Assembly (NCBI RefSeq): GCF_040712315.1
Contig: NC_134015.1
Location: forward strand, 59,163,964-59,227,963
Direction: 5' to 3'
From: Castanea sativa
Lineage: Eukaryota; Streptophyta; Magnoliopsida; Fagales; Fagaceae
Length of the DNA stretch: 64,000 bases
The position numbers were made by a program, and so were the translations under genes. Positions 25,106 to 35,520 of this stretch are shown in pieces (the first letter of the stretch is position 1; each line of letters begins with the position of its first letter). The notes under the pieces are model-generated. The model saw nothing but the letters and a program-made list of their open reading frames with translations. It searched no databases and was not told the DNA's origin.

Positions 25106-25337
25106 GGGTCTGTTTGGATAGAACTTATTGCTGAAAACTGAAAACTGAAAACTGAAAACTGAAAACACAGTACCAAAATAATTTTTTAATGTGTAAAAAG
25201 TACTGTTCATACCAAAAAGTACTGTTCATTGGCTTAAAATCACTGTTCATGGCCAATGAACAGTGACAGATGCGCTTGGAAAAAAAAAAAAAAAACGGGG
25301 CTAGACGTGGACGTGGACGTGCTATCCAAACGTCCTC
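25106..25337. mobile_element. Tourist-like MITE, 232 bp
   Basis: Termini GGGTCTGTTTGGATAG and, inverted, GAGGACGTTTGGATAG; flanked by TTA on both sides (25103-25105, 25338-25340). Length, GTTTGG terminus and trinucleotide target fit PIF/Harbinger Tourist MITEs. Inside are four tandem copies of GAAAACT and repeated ACTGTTCAT motifs. It sits just upstream of the antisense ORF of the host gypsy element. Confidence 0.8.
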
Positions 25338-25354
25338 TTACTTGATAAAGACGT

Positions 25355-27705
25355 ATGGCTAGGTTCGCCAAACTAGTTGATACCCTCGAGGGCATGGCCA
25401 CTTTTAGGGAAAAGTACAAAATCCTGGACGGTGTAGAAGTTAAGCACTACGAGTTAGGAGAGTGGTCAGTTAGTAAACCACCCAAGGCAGTTGTCATTCC
25501 CATGATTGCCTTTATTGAAGGCGGAATGCAAATTCCCATGGGTAGAGTTACTAGGGACTTCCTCATTAACTTTAGGCTTTACCCCACCCAGTGCTCACCC
25601 AACCTATTTAAGGTCCTCGGTAGCATAGACATGCTAAATTTGAAAATGGGGAACAACCTTACTTGTCACGACATAAACTGGGTTTATAATTGTCAAAAGG
25701 GTAAATAAACGGGCTACTATTTTAGGTGTAGAGTTCCCTTTGTTAGGTTGATTTCTTGTATTCCTAGGTCCAATAAGGGTATGGACGAAGATTTCTTCAT
25801 CGTCTCGAGTGAATAGCACGATGGTTTGTATTGCCCTACCCAAGAAGGGGAACCAAGTGGGGTGCCCGAAAACTTAGAATAACTTAGATTGCCTTCCCTT
25901 CTTATTTTGCCTCTTTTTTTTTCAACTTTTTCTTTAATTAACACCTTCTCTTGTTTCCTCTGCAAACAATTTTCATACTGCCCCGAATAAAAACCTAGTG
26001 AACTTTGTAGACCTTAACCTGATTCTGCAATCAGAGATTCTCCTTCATTGAGATGGCCAACTTCGGGTGGTACACGTAATCCTTGGATTCAAGCCTATAT
26101 CCAAGCATTTCCAATCTCCCAAGCACGTGATTAAAGCCAAAGACTCGAGCCTCGCGCTGATCAACGTTGTTGTCCCCAAATGCTGGGTTATCCGCTCCAC
26201 TTGCAGCCAAGCTCCTCTACTCCCACAAGCAACCTCTTCCCTTTAACGAAGAGTAGGAAGAGACAGCATTCGAACCTACCCAAGAAGACAGAGAAATATT
26301 TTGAGGTTTTTTATCGCGCTGACTCCGAAGATCCCCCAAAAGCTAGTCATCGTCACCTTGTTTCTGCTCAAGTCAGTACTAGTCAAGAAGCAGCTAACAT
26401 TCCTGAAGCAATGGTGCTCGAGGAAAAAAAATGTCTGACTTGCTAGCCCTACTCACTGCTTACACCAGGGGGGAATGCTCCTGTAGTTCCCATTGTACCC
26501 TGACCCCCTACTCCTACTCTACCTTATTCCTCTGCTGCTAATGCCGTCAAGAAGAAGAGAAAGATGGGAAAACAGACTGAGAATGAGAGCTTTGAAGAAG
26601 GGGAGACACCCCAATCCACTCAATAGCAGCCCTCTAAGGGGCCCAGAATTACAAGGGTGCAATAAAAGAAGGGCACTTCTGCTGAGGTAAGTAAAAGCAT
26701 TGAAGGGAAGCAGTGCTTCAAGGCCACTATATGGAACCCAGCCTTTGTGCTCAGCACAAGAGGCCCCGTCACATCTAAGGCAACCCTTAAGGATGCCCAG
26801 AAGGGCTGGTCCAAGCTAGTGTCTGAGTGCCTTGAGAAGGCCCTACTTCTTCCTGATAACATGTAAGAACTAAAGGAGCTGAGGAAATGTGAAGTGTTCC
26901 TCTCACTAAAGAAGGACCTTGTGAAGATTGGATTTTATACCTTAGTTTCTATACAACTTACTCATATCTTTTATGTTAAGAACTGGAACATGTTTATACA
27001 TTTTTTCTTAAAAACAAGCCATGCAAGTGTCCTTTGTGGCCGAGGAATGGGTCAACCACGCTCTCTCAAAGTCTTGAGAAGTGGAAAATAAACTGGCCCA
27101 TTTAGATAAGGCTCTGGCTGAGGCAAAGAAGACGTACAAGGATTCACTCTTCCACCTAGCCGAGGTCGAAAGGGGGTGTAAGAATGCCAAAGCTGCTTTG
27201 TGAGGGTTTGAAAAGCAAGCCAAAGAGTTGCGAGTTTCATTGAAGAAGATAGAAACGCAACTAGCTTCTACCAAAGAGTAAATCAAGCTCCAGCAAAAGG
27301 AACTTGAGGGAAAGGATGCTGAAAAGGCAAAGGCTGAACAAGCCGCTTATGATGCTGGTATGACCAAGACCGCCCAAAGCTTAACCGCCCAACTCAGAGA
27401 TGTTGCTTGGGCCTTCTATCTCAAAGTTTGGGGTGAAGCCAGTAATACTGATGGAGTTGGTGTTGACACTGATCTTGGGGGGCCCAACAAAGTTTACTAT
27501 CCCCTAGCCCTTCGTGTTGTTACCAACTCTACCCTTCCTCAGCCAGATCCAAGCTTTAACTTCACGGCGCCCAAATCTTTAGTAACCCCAACTTCTAAGC
27601 CTTCTACTAAGGAAGAAAAACAGACTCCTGCCCTAGTGGTGGAACTAGAATTTGAAGAAGTTGAGAAATTGAAGAAAAAGAAAAAGGAGAAAGAGAAGAA
27701 TGTCA
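25355..27705 (+). pseudogene. Antisense ORF of the gypsy element ('putative gypsy type transposon' protein), broken
   Basis: This lies on the strand opposite to gag-pol, between integrase and the 3' LTR. The first part (25355-25708, 117 aa) has a P-M-[IV]-A-F-x-E-G/G-x-x-x-P-M-G-R-V-T-R-D-F-L pattern and a FRLYPTQCSPNLFKVLGSI stretch. This resembles the N-terminal domain of plant transposon-associated proteins (Pfam 'putative gypsy type transposon'). Further fragments in shifting frames follow: charged low-complexity sequence at ~26180-26690, and a Lys/Glu/Ala-rich probable coiled coil at ~27060-27350. A final Pro-rich and Lys/Glu-rich tail is at 27360-27705, where an inverted-repeat element interrupts it. 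Function of such proteins is unknown. Several frameshifts make this copy non-functional. Confidence 0.6.
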
Positions 27706-27707
27706 CA

Positions 27708-28305
27708 AGAAATCACATTTTCGTCCCTACATTTTTCAGGCGATTCCCACTTTGGTCTCTAGATTTTATTTTTACTGCTTTTAGTCCCTATCCTGAAAAA
27801 CGCTTCCCATTTTGGTCTCTGCCATTACATCAGAGACGGAAAATACACACATGGCAAACGGCAAAATTAAAAAATATTAAAATAATGTCCATGTGTCACT
27901 ACAAGCTCCACATGGCTTTCCCGCCCTTAGTTAGTCACATGGCCCTCACGTGACATTCTCTCTAAACCAAAAAAAAAAACCCCCAAATTAGCAAGCACAA
28001 TCCCTATCATTATCACTATCATTCTCATTTTCACTCATTGTTTTCTTTGCACACTTATCTCTATGCTTTTGCTTCATTATTGGACACCTCCTGCAACACA
28101 AGTTACAGAACCAGTGGGCTAACGAAACTATATGCATTGTTCAAATATGGGGTCATGTACTTATTGGTTGAATATGCGTGTGGTTGGATATAGGGGGTTA
28201 TGCTTTGGAGTGTGGGTAAATTCCAAGGTTCACGCTTACTAGTATTATATGAAGACTTCTTCTTCCTCTATTTGCTTTCTCCGTTCATTTTTTAATGCTG
28301 GGTAT

Positions 28306-28362
<57 letters not shown>

Positions 28363-28799
28363 ATATATGAATTGGGTTTCTAGTGGTGTGGAATTTGGCA
28401 AAAGGATTTCTTTACTTTGGAACTGTATTTTTGTGGATTGGATTTGGGGTCCATAATTGGAATTTCCTTTTCCAATATCTATATAGGAGAGATCAAACAG
28501 TATCTGGGTAAGAGGTTAGGGATTGTGCTTGCTGATTTGGGGTTTAGAAAGAATGTCACGTGAGGGCCACGTGACTAACTAAGGGCGAGAAAGCCACGTG
28601 GAGCTTGCAGTGACATGTGGACATTATTTAATTATTTTTTAATTCTACCGTTTGCCACATGTACATTTTTCGTCTCTGATGTACCGGCAGGGACCAAAAC
28701 GGGAAGCGTTTTTCAGAATAGGGACTAAAAGCGGTAAAAATAAAATCTAGGGACCAAGTCGGAATCGCCTGAAAATGTAGGGATGAAAATGTGATTTCT
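27708..28799. mobile_element. Non-autonomous inverted-repeat transposon, 1.1 kb
   Basis: Long imperfect inverted arms of about 290 bp (27708 to ~28004 and ~28512 to 28799) begin AGAAATCACATTTTC at both ends. Landmarks found inverted in both arms include the CAGGCGATTCC block, a GGGAAGCGTTTTTCAG-type block, and CACGTGA...GGCC. The centre holds a (CT)n tract. Long arms without a coding gene suggest a Mutator-like or similar MITE. However, I see no target duplication (left flank AATGTCACA, right flank GCCTATTAA), so the superfamily is uncertain. It interrupts the antisense ORF. Confidence 0.78.
28307..28360. repeat. (CT)n microsatellite
   Basis: About 27 uninterrupted CT units in the central part of the inverted-repeat element. 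Confidence 0.95.
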
Positions 28800-28914
28800 G
28801 CCTATTAAAGTGTATAGTTTCAAGTATATGAAGTCATCATCAACTTGATTTAAGCCTAACAATATGATTCAAGAATCCAGAAAGAATTATGGTTATGTTG
28901 GATTTAACTATATT

Positions 28915-29172
28915 CACTTAAGGGTTAATTTACCTAAGGCTTGTGACCCGAAGAGTCAAATAAGGCCGAAGTTCTATTTAACTCTTAGCCAAATTTATAC
29001 AAGAATTAATTTACCCAATGCTTATGACCCGAGTAGTCAAACAATGCCGAGGTTCTAATTAACACTTAGCCAAATTCACACAAGAGTTAACATACCCAAG
29101 GCTTGTGACCCGAGGAGTCGAATAAGGCCGAGGTTCTATTTAACACCTAGCCAAATTCACACAAGAGTTAAT
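28915..29172 (-). repeat. Three tandem copies of an ~81-bp unit inside the gypsy element
   Basis: The motif GACCCGAxxAGTCxAAxAAxGCCGAxGTTCTA recurs near 28946, 29026 and 29107, with a shared CCAAATTxAxACAAGAxTTAA spacer, giving a period of about 81 bp. It sits between integrase and the antisense ORF, a region that in Tat-lineage elements is often rich in tandem repeats. Non-coding. Confidence 0.8.
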
Positions 29173-29524
29173 CACAATGATTAACTTTAGAAAACCAAGC
29201 ATCAAACTATTATCAATAATAATAATTGTTTGATGCGAAATATTATTAATAAGAGTTTCAACGGAATCCAAAATATTATTAATAATAATATCTACGCAAA
29301 TTGTTTACATTCCATGGATGTGGAACAACATTCTTGTCCAAATCTTCTAAGTAATAGGCCCCAATACTAGCTACTGATGTGATACAATAGGGACCTTCCT
29401 AGTTAGGCCCTAACTTTCCCCACGATGGATTCTTCACAGTTCTTACTACTTTCCTTAAGACCAGGTCCACAAGAGCCAATGGCCTTACCTTGACTCCTTT
29501 GTCATACCCTTGCTTGAGCTTCTG

Positions 29525-30402
29525 CTAATAATGTGTCATTTTGACCATAGCCACCTCTCTTCTTTCGTAAAGTAAATCCAAACTTGTTGAGAGCAAATGG
29601 TTGTTTTGTTCCACACTAAACTGGCTAATCCTTAACGTTGGGAATCCTGTCTCAAGAGGTATGATCGCCTCAGATCCATAGGTCATTAAGAACGGAGTGT
29701 CCCTAGTTGATCTTCTAGATGTGGTGTGATATGTCCACAATACATGAGATAACTCGTCCACCCATTTCCTCTTTGCTTCATCCAGCCTCTTCTTTAGCCC
29801 ACTGACTATGACTTTATTGACTGCTTCTGCTTGCCTATTTCCCTGTGGGCAGGCAGGAGTTGAATATTTGTTTCCAATACCCAACTTTCCACAACATCTT
29901 TTGAAACCTTACTGTCAAATTGGAGCTCATTGTCCAAGATCAATGTATGGGGAATCCCGAACCTAGTTACACTATTCTTTCAAACAAACTTTTTAGCATC
30001 AACATCCCTAATATTAGATAGTGGCTCGGCCTCAAACCATTTTGTAAAGTAGTTAGTCCCCACGAGAAACCGTCTTCGGTTCCGTATTTCCCTTGGGAAT
30101 GGTTCCACTATATCTAAGCCCCACCAAGCAAAAGGCCAGAGACTAGAGAGCGGATTCAAGACTCCACCAGGTTGGTGGATATTTGGAGCGTATCTCTAAC
30201 ATTAGTCACACTTCTTTACGTAATCTTGAGCAGCCTTCAGCATACTAGGCCACCAATACCCTTGGGTAAGAGCTCTATGGGATAAGCATCTTCCCCTAGT
30301 ATGACTGCCACAAATCCCTTTATGCAACTCCTTTAACAAGGGTTCTACAGCTTTAAGATGGACACATAGTAAATATGGTCCTGAGTAGGAGTGTTTGTAC
30401 AA
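29525..30402 (-). pseudogene. gypsy integrase remnant
   Basis: Read on the minus strand: 30402-30202 encodes the region leading to the HHCC zinc-binding domain, with the GYWWPSM segment and a final Cys. Next comes a core with GLDIVEPFP and a later ILDN segment, which hold the two catalytic Asp. At 29884-29525 a 119-aa ORF contains the GNRQAEAVNK segment with the catalytic Glu and the conserved VLWTYHTTSRRSTRDTPF block. A TGA at 29980-29982 stands where Trp is expected, and the frame changes near 29885. Integrase would join element cDNA to host DNA in the nucleus. This copy is inactive. Confidence 0.82.
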
Positions 30403-30675
30403 CTTCTGCTACTCGAAAAGCCAATATTGTGGAGCTTTTCTTCGAATCTTCTCAGCCTCACCTTTGTCTTTGGGTAGTGACCCATTTCTTAAGAACAAAA
30501 CTAATGTGTCCATCCAACTTGGACCAACCTATATGCTATGTATTATGTTCGGTGTTTGATCACTATGGTTGGGGACCACCATATCCTCAACGATTATAAC
30601 TTGAGGGAGGCCTGATCCCAAAGAGGTGGCCAACATAGCCTATGAATCAGCATAAGAGTTCTAGCCTCTCGGGAT

Positions 30676-31152
30676 CTACCTTATGGAGAAAGCTTCAAAG
30701 CTGGATTGAGCCTGCCTAACTTTGATGAGATATCCTTGCATTCGTTGGTCCATGGCCCCAAATTCTCCATTGACTTGCCTAACTACTAGTCTTAAATCCC
30801 AAAAAACTTCTACAACTTTTCCTCCATGGTTGCTAACCATTGCCATTCCAACCAATAAAACTTTATATTTTGCTTCATTGTTTGTGGCTGGAAATCCAAA
30901 TCTCAAGGATTTTTCCACAGTTATCTTCTCAGGGGATATTAAGACAATTCCCACACCAGATCCTTTCTAATTAGCTGCACCATTAGTATAAACTTTCCAA
31001 TATGAAAGATAGGGAATGAAGACTACCAGGATCTCAGAACCTGACATCTTGCCTCCCACAAAATCCTCAGTAAACTCAGCAACTAGGTCTGTTAGAACTT
31101 GTCCCTTTACATCCGTCCGAGGCATATATTTGACATCAAAAGCACCGAGCAT
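30676..31152 (-). pseudogene. Second (archaeal-type) RNase H of the gypsy element, broken
   Basis: The minus-strand reading has WKVYTNGAAN followed by a stop and then KGSGVGIVLISP, the start of the extra RNase H found between RT-RNase H and integrase in Tat-lineage elements. The first catalytic Asp is apparently Asn here (YTNGAA, where YVDGAA is usual). The TAG at 30967-30969 replaces an expected Gln. It continues with TNNEAKYKVLLVGM, which includes the catalytic Glu. The domain presumably helps degrade RNA in hybrids during reverse transcription. Confidence 0.75.
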
Positions 31153-31203
31153 TGTTCCCCACTTGGCAATCCTCCCCGTGTAATCAGATTTCTGAAGCAG
31201 TGC

Positions 31204-32050
31204 CTATAGAGGGAGTTGGGTAAGAACCACCATGGTATACGCTTGGAAATAATGAGGGAGTTTCCTCTTTGCATGTATAATGGCCAAAACTGCCTTCTCT
31301 AAGGGTAAGTAGCGAGTTTCTGTTTCTTGTAAGGATTTTCTAACGTAGTAAACAGGCCTTTGCACCCCATCATTTGTTCTAACCAAGACTAGACTTACTG
31401 TGTGATTAGTAACTACTATATAAGCATATAAAACCTACTCCTTCTCGAGTCGGGAGAGAACATGAAGATGTGATAAGTACCACTTTAATTCCTCAAAAGC
31501 ATCAATACATTCCTTTTTCCACTTAAAATTCTTCCACTTGTGGAGGAGTTGAAAGAATGGCCGACAACACTCTGCTAACCGGGAGATGAACCTATTCAAG
31601 GCAGCCGTCATTCCTGTTAGCTTTTGTACTTCTTTGGGATTCTGAGGTGGATATAGGTTATTTATGGCTTTTATTTGATTGGAATTAGCCTTATATAACC
31701 CAAAAACTTGCCCGAATTCACACTAAAAGAGCATTTAGAAGCATTAAAACGCAACTTGTGCTCCCTAAGCACCGAAAACACATTTCCTAAGTCATTCAAA
31801 TTCTCCGAAGTTTGCTTACTTTTTACAACCATGTCATCAGTATAAGCCTCCACACTCTTCCTGATCTGAAACTCAAACATTCTGGTCCCCATCCTCTAAT
31901 ACATGGATCCAACATTTTTTTTACACAGTTATGGTAATTCCTAGTAGGGGTTCGAAAAGCTATCTTCTCTTGGTCGGGGAGGGCTAAAGGTATTTGGTGA
32001 TACCCCTAGAAGGCATTTAGAAAACTCATCCGAGGATGCCCAACAGGCGC
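31204..32050 (-). pseudogene. gypsy reverse transcriptase and RT-linked RNase H remnant
   Basis: The minus ORF 31892-31671 contains AYTDDMVVKSK, the RT active-site YxDD box with Thr at the variable position, then the KLRFNASKCSF and GKFLGY segments of the palm/thumb. The ORF 31386-31204 holds VYYVRKSLQETETRYLPLEKAVLAI, typical of the RNase H that follows plant gypsy RT. The block before YxDD is disrupted. Sequence from about 31909 rightwards aligns with the left edge of the window. The enzyme would copy element RNA to DNA. Confidence 0.8.
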
Positions 32051-32559
32051 ATCCACTAGTTGATCAATCCGAGGTACGGAGAAAGGATCCTTTGGACATG
32101 CTTTATTCAGATCCGTGAAATTAACACACACTCGCCACTTCCTGTTCTTCTTTTTTAACCATCACAGTATTAGCTAGCCGTTCAGGGTAAAAAGCGTCCT
32201 TAATTGTCCCTGCTTGCTTGAGTTTGATCACCTTTTGCTTAACTTCCTAGGTGTGCCGCCTTTGAAGAGCTCCAGCTGGTTGCCTTTTTGGTACAGCTTC
32301 AAGATTCACATTCAAATGATATCATATAAAGTCCAGGTTGACTCCTAATGCCTCATAAGCACTTCAGGCAAAAACATCCCACCCAAAAATACCTATCTCC
32401 ATCCGATCCGATCATCACTTTGTCTAACTCCTCACAAAGCAAACCCTACTGCTCAATCCTGAAGTCTCCCACGAGGTCCGTTAATTGCTACGGGGCCACT
32501 TTTGATGCAGAAGAAGACTTATCCAATGATTGTTGTCTAATAGTGGCCACTAGGCATTG

Positions 32560-33010
32560 TCTGGCCATTGTCTAACTTCCAACAAGCTCCCTAACTCGGT
32601 CCTCAGTACGGTATTTGACTTTTAGTTGCAAGGTAGTCGACACTGCTCCTATAAAATGTAAATAGGGCCTTGCCAAAATAGCAATATAAGGAAAATGATC
32701 TTCAACCACAATAGATTTTACTTGCACAACTTCATTCCCTGCCAACATAGGTAGCTTAATCATTCCTTAGGGAATCACAGTTCTCCCATCAAATCTGACC
32801 AAAGGGGAGTCATACCTGTTCAGATCCTAGGGCTTGAGGTTCAATCCCTTATACAATTTTGGGTACATTATCTCATCTCCACTTCCCTAATCTATCAGCA
32901 CTCTCTTCACATCATTTCCCCCAATCCGTAGGGTCACAACTAGGGCATCGTCATGGGGTTGGAGAGTCCCAACTGTATCTTCCTCAGAGAAGCCCAAAGT
33001 CGGTAATGCT
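32560..33010 (-). pseudogene. gypsy aspartyl protease remnant, second copy
   Basis: Closely matches 690-1188. The catalytic loop reads L-I-D-stop-G-S-G-D-E with TAG at 32887-32889, the same codon as in the first copy. It ends at about 33021, where the element is interrupted: in the left-hand copy homologous sequence continues to gag, but here it switches to unrelated sequence starting TGTAACACCCC. Confidence 0.7.
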
Positions 33011-34619
33011 TCAAGCCTAACTGTAACACCCCAACCCAACTTTATAATTAAACTATGTGTTTGAATGGTTAATTATTATTTTAAGCCACTTTCTTTTTAT
33101 AATTAATAGAAGAGTATTTAATAAATATATTACTTTATAATGCTTTTGGATAAGAATTGTAAAAATTATAAATAATTGAAATGGCTATTTGTATTATAAA
33201 TATATACTAAGTATAAGTATGTACAAAATTATATTAAATGGTTGAGTTATTAGATATATAGTTGTTGTGTTTAATTAAGTATAAAGGTATGGGTTTACAT
33301 GCAAAATTATTTTATACTTTGGGTCTTTATAGAATATAAGCTTATAAGGGGGTGGGGTGGTAAGTAATTTTCAAAAGTTACAAGTGCGAGTCATCATCCC
33401 ATTTTCCTTTATGCATACACGTGCCCCCCAAAAATCTTCTCCCTTATCTTTTCTTGGCTGCCACGAGAAACTTCCTTGGTCTTCTTTCTTTGCTATTTTG
33501 TTCTTTTCTTTCTTTGTTCTTATTGGCTGCACCTTATCTCTTCATTAACTTTCTCAAGCAACTAGTAGACTCAAGAACACTCTCCCTCTCATACCCACGG
33601 GTCCAACACCAAAAGAAAGAAAGAAAAAAAAAACTCTCAACTCTTCTCTCCCTCTCACACCTATGGGTCCAACAGCAAGGAAAAAGATTACTTTCAATTC
33701 TTCACAAGCTTTTGTTCTCAATTTAAAGCTAGAGGGACTCTAGCTCTATCACTCCAAGAACCATGCTTAGGGTAAGGGGAAAATCTAATTCTTTTAGTCT
33801 ATTGTCCATTTTAAACTTGAGTGATGGTTATATGATTTTGTATATGGGTGTGTTGGATTTTAGAGATTGTTGAGTTCATGAATATGAATTGAATCATTGT
33901 TATGCTTGCATGTGCTCCTAGATGATGGACTATGATAAATCTGTTATGGGTAAGTGTTAAAATGAGTAAAATAGCTAGATAAACTTTATGGAAGTGCTAT
34001 TTGAGGTGCTGAAAGTGTAGTTGATTCAGTAATTGAAGCTTGTTGAGAGATAGTTCATGAACTTGTTAAGAATTGCACTCACTAGTTAACCTGCTTGGTT
34101 ATTATAAATTCTGTATTTTTCTAGGACAGCTATGGGTCAAAGGTTTATTGGAGTTTATTATATAATATGTATAGTATGTGTGTATTAAATTTCATAGGAA
34201 AATACCATCGTTTGATTATTGTTTGTGAATTTACAAGAAAATGTTGCAAAGTTGTCACTGTGACAGATATTGTGTTTACGCATGGTAAATTATGTATTAA
34301 ATTGTATACAGTGAATTTGGATGCTAGGGATATTTTTATATGAAACCTAAGACACATATGATTGTAATGGAAGTGGTCTCACAGCATTTGGATCTACATA
34401 AAAATAATGGTTTAATTTCTAAGTTGCATGAAATTCTGCCAGGACAGTTTTGAGTATGCTGTATTGTATGATTTTTAGTAAATTATGGTTTTATGCTTTG
34501 ACTCTGAAATTGATATGGTCTTTACTAGACATCCAGAGGATTTTCTCTATAAATTGTATTAGGATTGGATGTGTTTTGATAGCCCAATTGTATTTTACAA
34601 ATGAACACTACAACAAAAT

Positions 34620-35095
34620 GTATTTTTAGTGACGAAAATTAGTGAGGAAATATTTTTCGTTGCTAAAAATACAGCTTTAGTGACGAAATATTCATTTCGT
34701 CACTAATGGTGAAAAAAATTATAACATTTAGTGACGAAAAATAAATTTCGTCACTATTGTGATCTGAAAAATGGGCGCCAGGGGAGGGAAACTTTGGCGC
34801 GAATTTAATTAATCTATAGTGACGAAATATTTCGTCACTAAAAGTTGAAATTTTTAGTGACGAAATATTTCGTCACTATAGGTTTTGCCCTTACATGTTT
34901 TTAGTGACGAAATCACAATTCGTCACTAAAAGTATGCTTTAGTGACGAAATATGAATTTTGTCTCTAAAAACCTTAACAAAGCCTTGGTTCTATAGTGAC
35001 GAAATTGACATTCGCCACTAAAAACATAAAAACCTGATATCTTTAGCGACGACAAAGTAGGCATTAGCGACAGAAAAGGTTCGTCGCTAAAGACC
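34620..35095. repeat. CACTA left subterminal repeat array
   Basis: About a dozen copies of a TAGTGACGAAA motif in both orientations, several forming palindromes of the type TAGTGACGAAATATTTCGTCACTA. In En/Spm such subterminal repeats are the binding sites of the TNPA protein; that role here is by analogy. Confidence 0.88.
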
Positions 35096-35214
35096 TAAGT
35101 ATATAAGGTCCCTTAACCCTTTCTTCATTGTCATTTCTCTCTTTTATTTTAGCTCCCAAAAGTCTCCCTCACAAACCTTCAGACCAAATACACAAACCTT
35201 CAGATCAACACACA

Positions 35215-35520
35215 ATTGGCGACGCTTCCTGTCGGCTACGGCGACGCTTCCATTTGGCGACAGCGACGCTTCCAATCGCGACGATCTCCGGCGACGCTTC
35301 TCTCCAATCGCGACGATCTCCAGCGACGCTTCTCTCCAATCGCGACGATTCTCCGCGACGCTTCCTCCCAATCGCGACTCTTCAGCTCGCCGTCGCCGAT
35401 TCAACCCCAATCGCGACGATTTAACTCTCCGGCGAAGCTTCTCTCCCAATCGCGACGATTCTCCGGCGACACTTCTCTCCCAATCACGACGATTTAACTC
35501 GTCGTCGCCAATTCAACCCC
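35215..35520. repeat. GC-rich tandem repeats in the CACTA 5' region
   Basis: Degenerate ~30-35-bp units built from CGACGCTTCTCTCC and AATCGCGACGAT, with about seven to eight repeats. All three forward frames give repetitive readings (Ser/Arg/Ile-rich), so the ORFs at 35128-35497 are unlikely to be real. It stands out by high CpG content in an AT-rich window and lies just after the subterminal array, where the element's promoter or first exon would be expected. Confidence 0.8.

Noticed and set aside
33357..33726. Overlapping 63- and 101-aa ORFs with a hydrophobic segment
   Set aside because: The sequence is CT-rich leader-like DNA of an LTR-type insertion. Two frames stay open across the same bases and nothing is recognised.
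35128..35497. ORFs of about 93-101 aa on both strands
   Set aside because: All readings come from the GC-rich tandem repeat of the CACTA element, and several frames stay open equally, so there is no coding evidence.
35215..35520. Possible CRISPR-like spaced repeat
   Set aside because: Units are contiguous and degenerate without unique spacers, and the DNA is a plant nuclear transposon.
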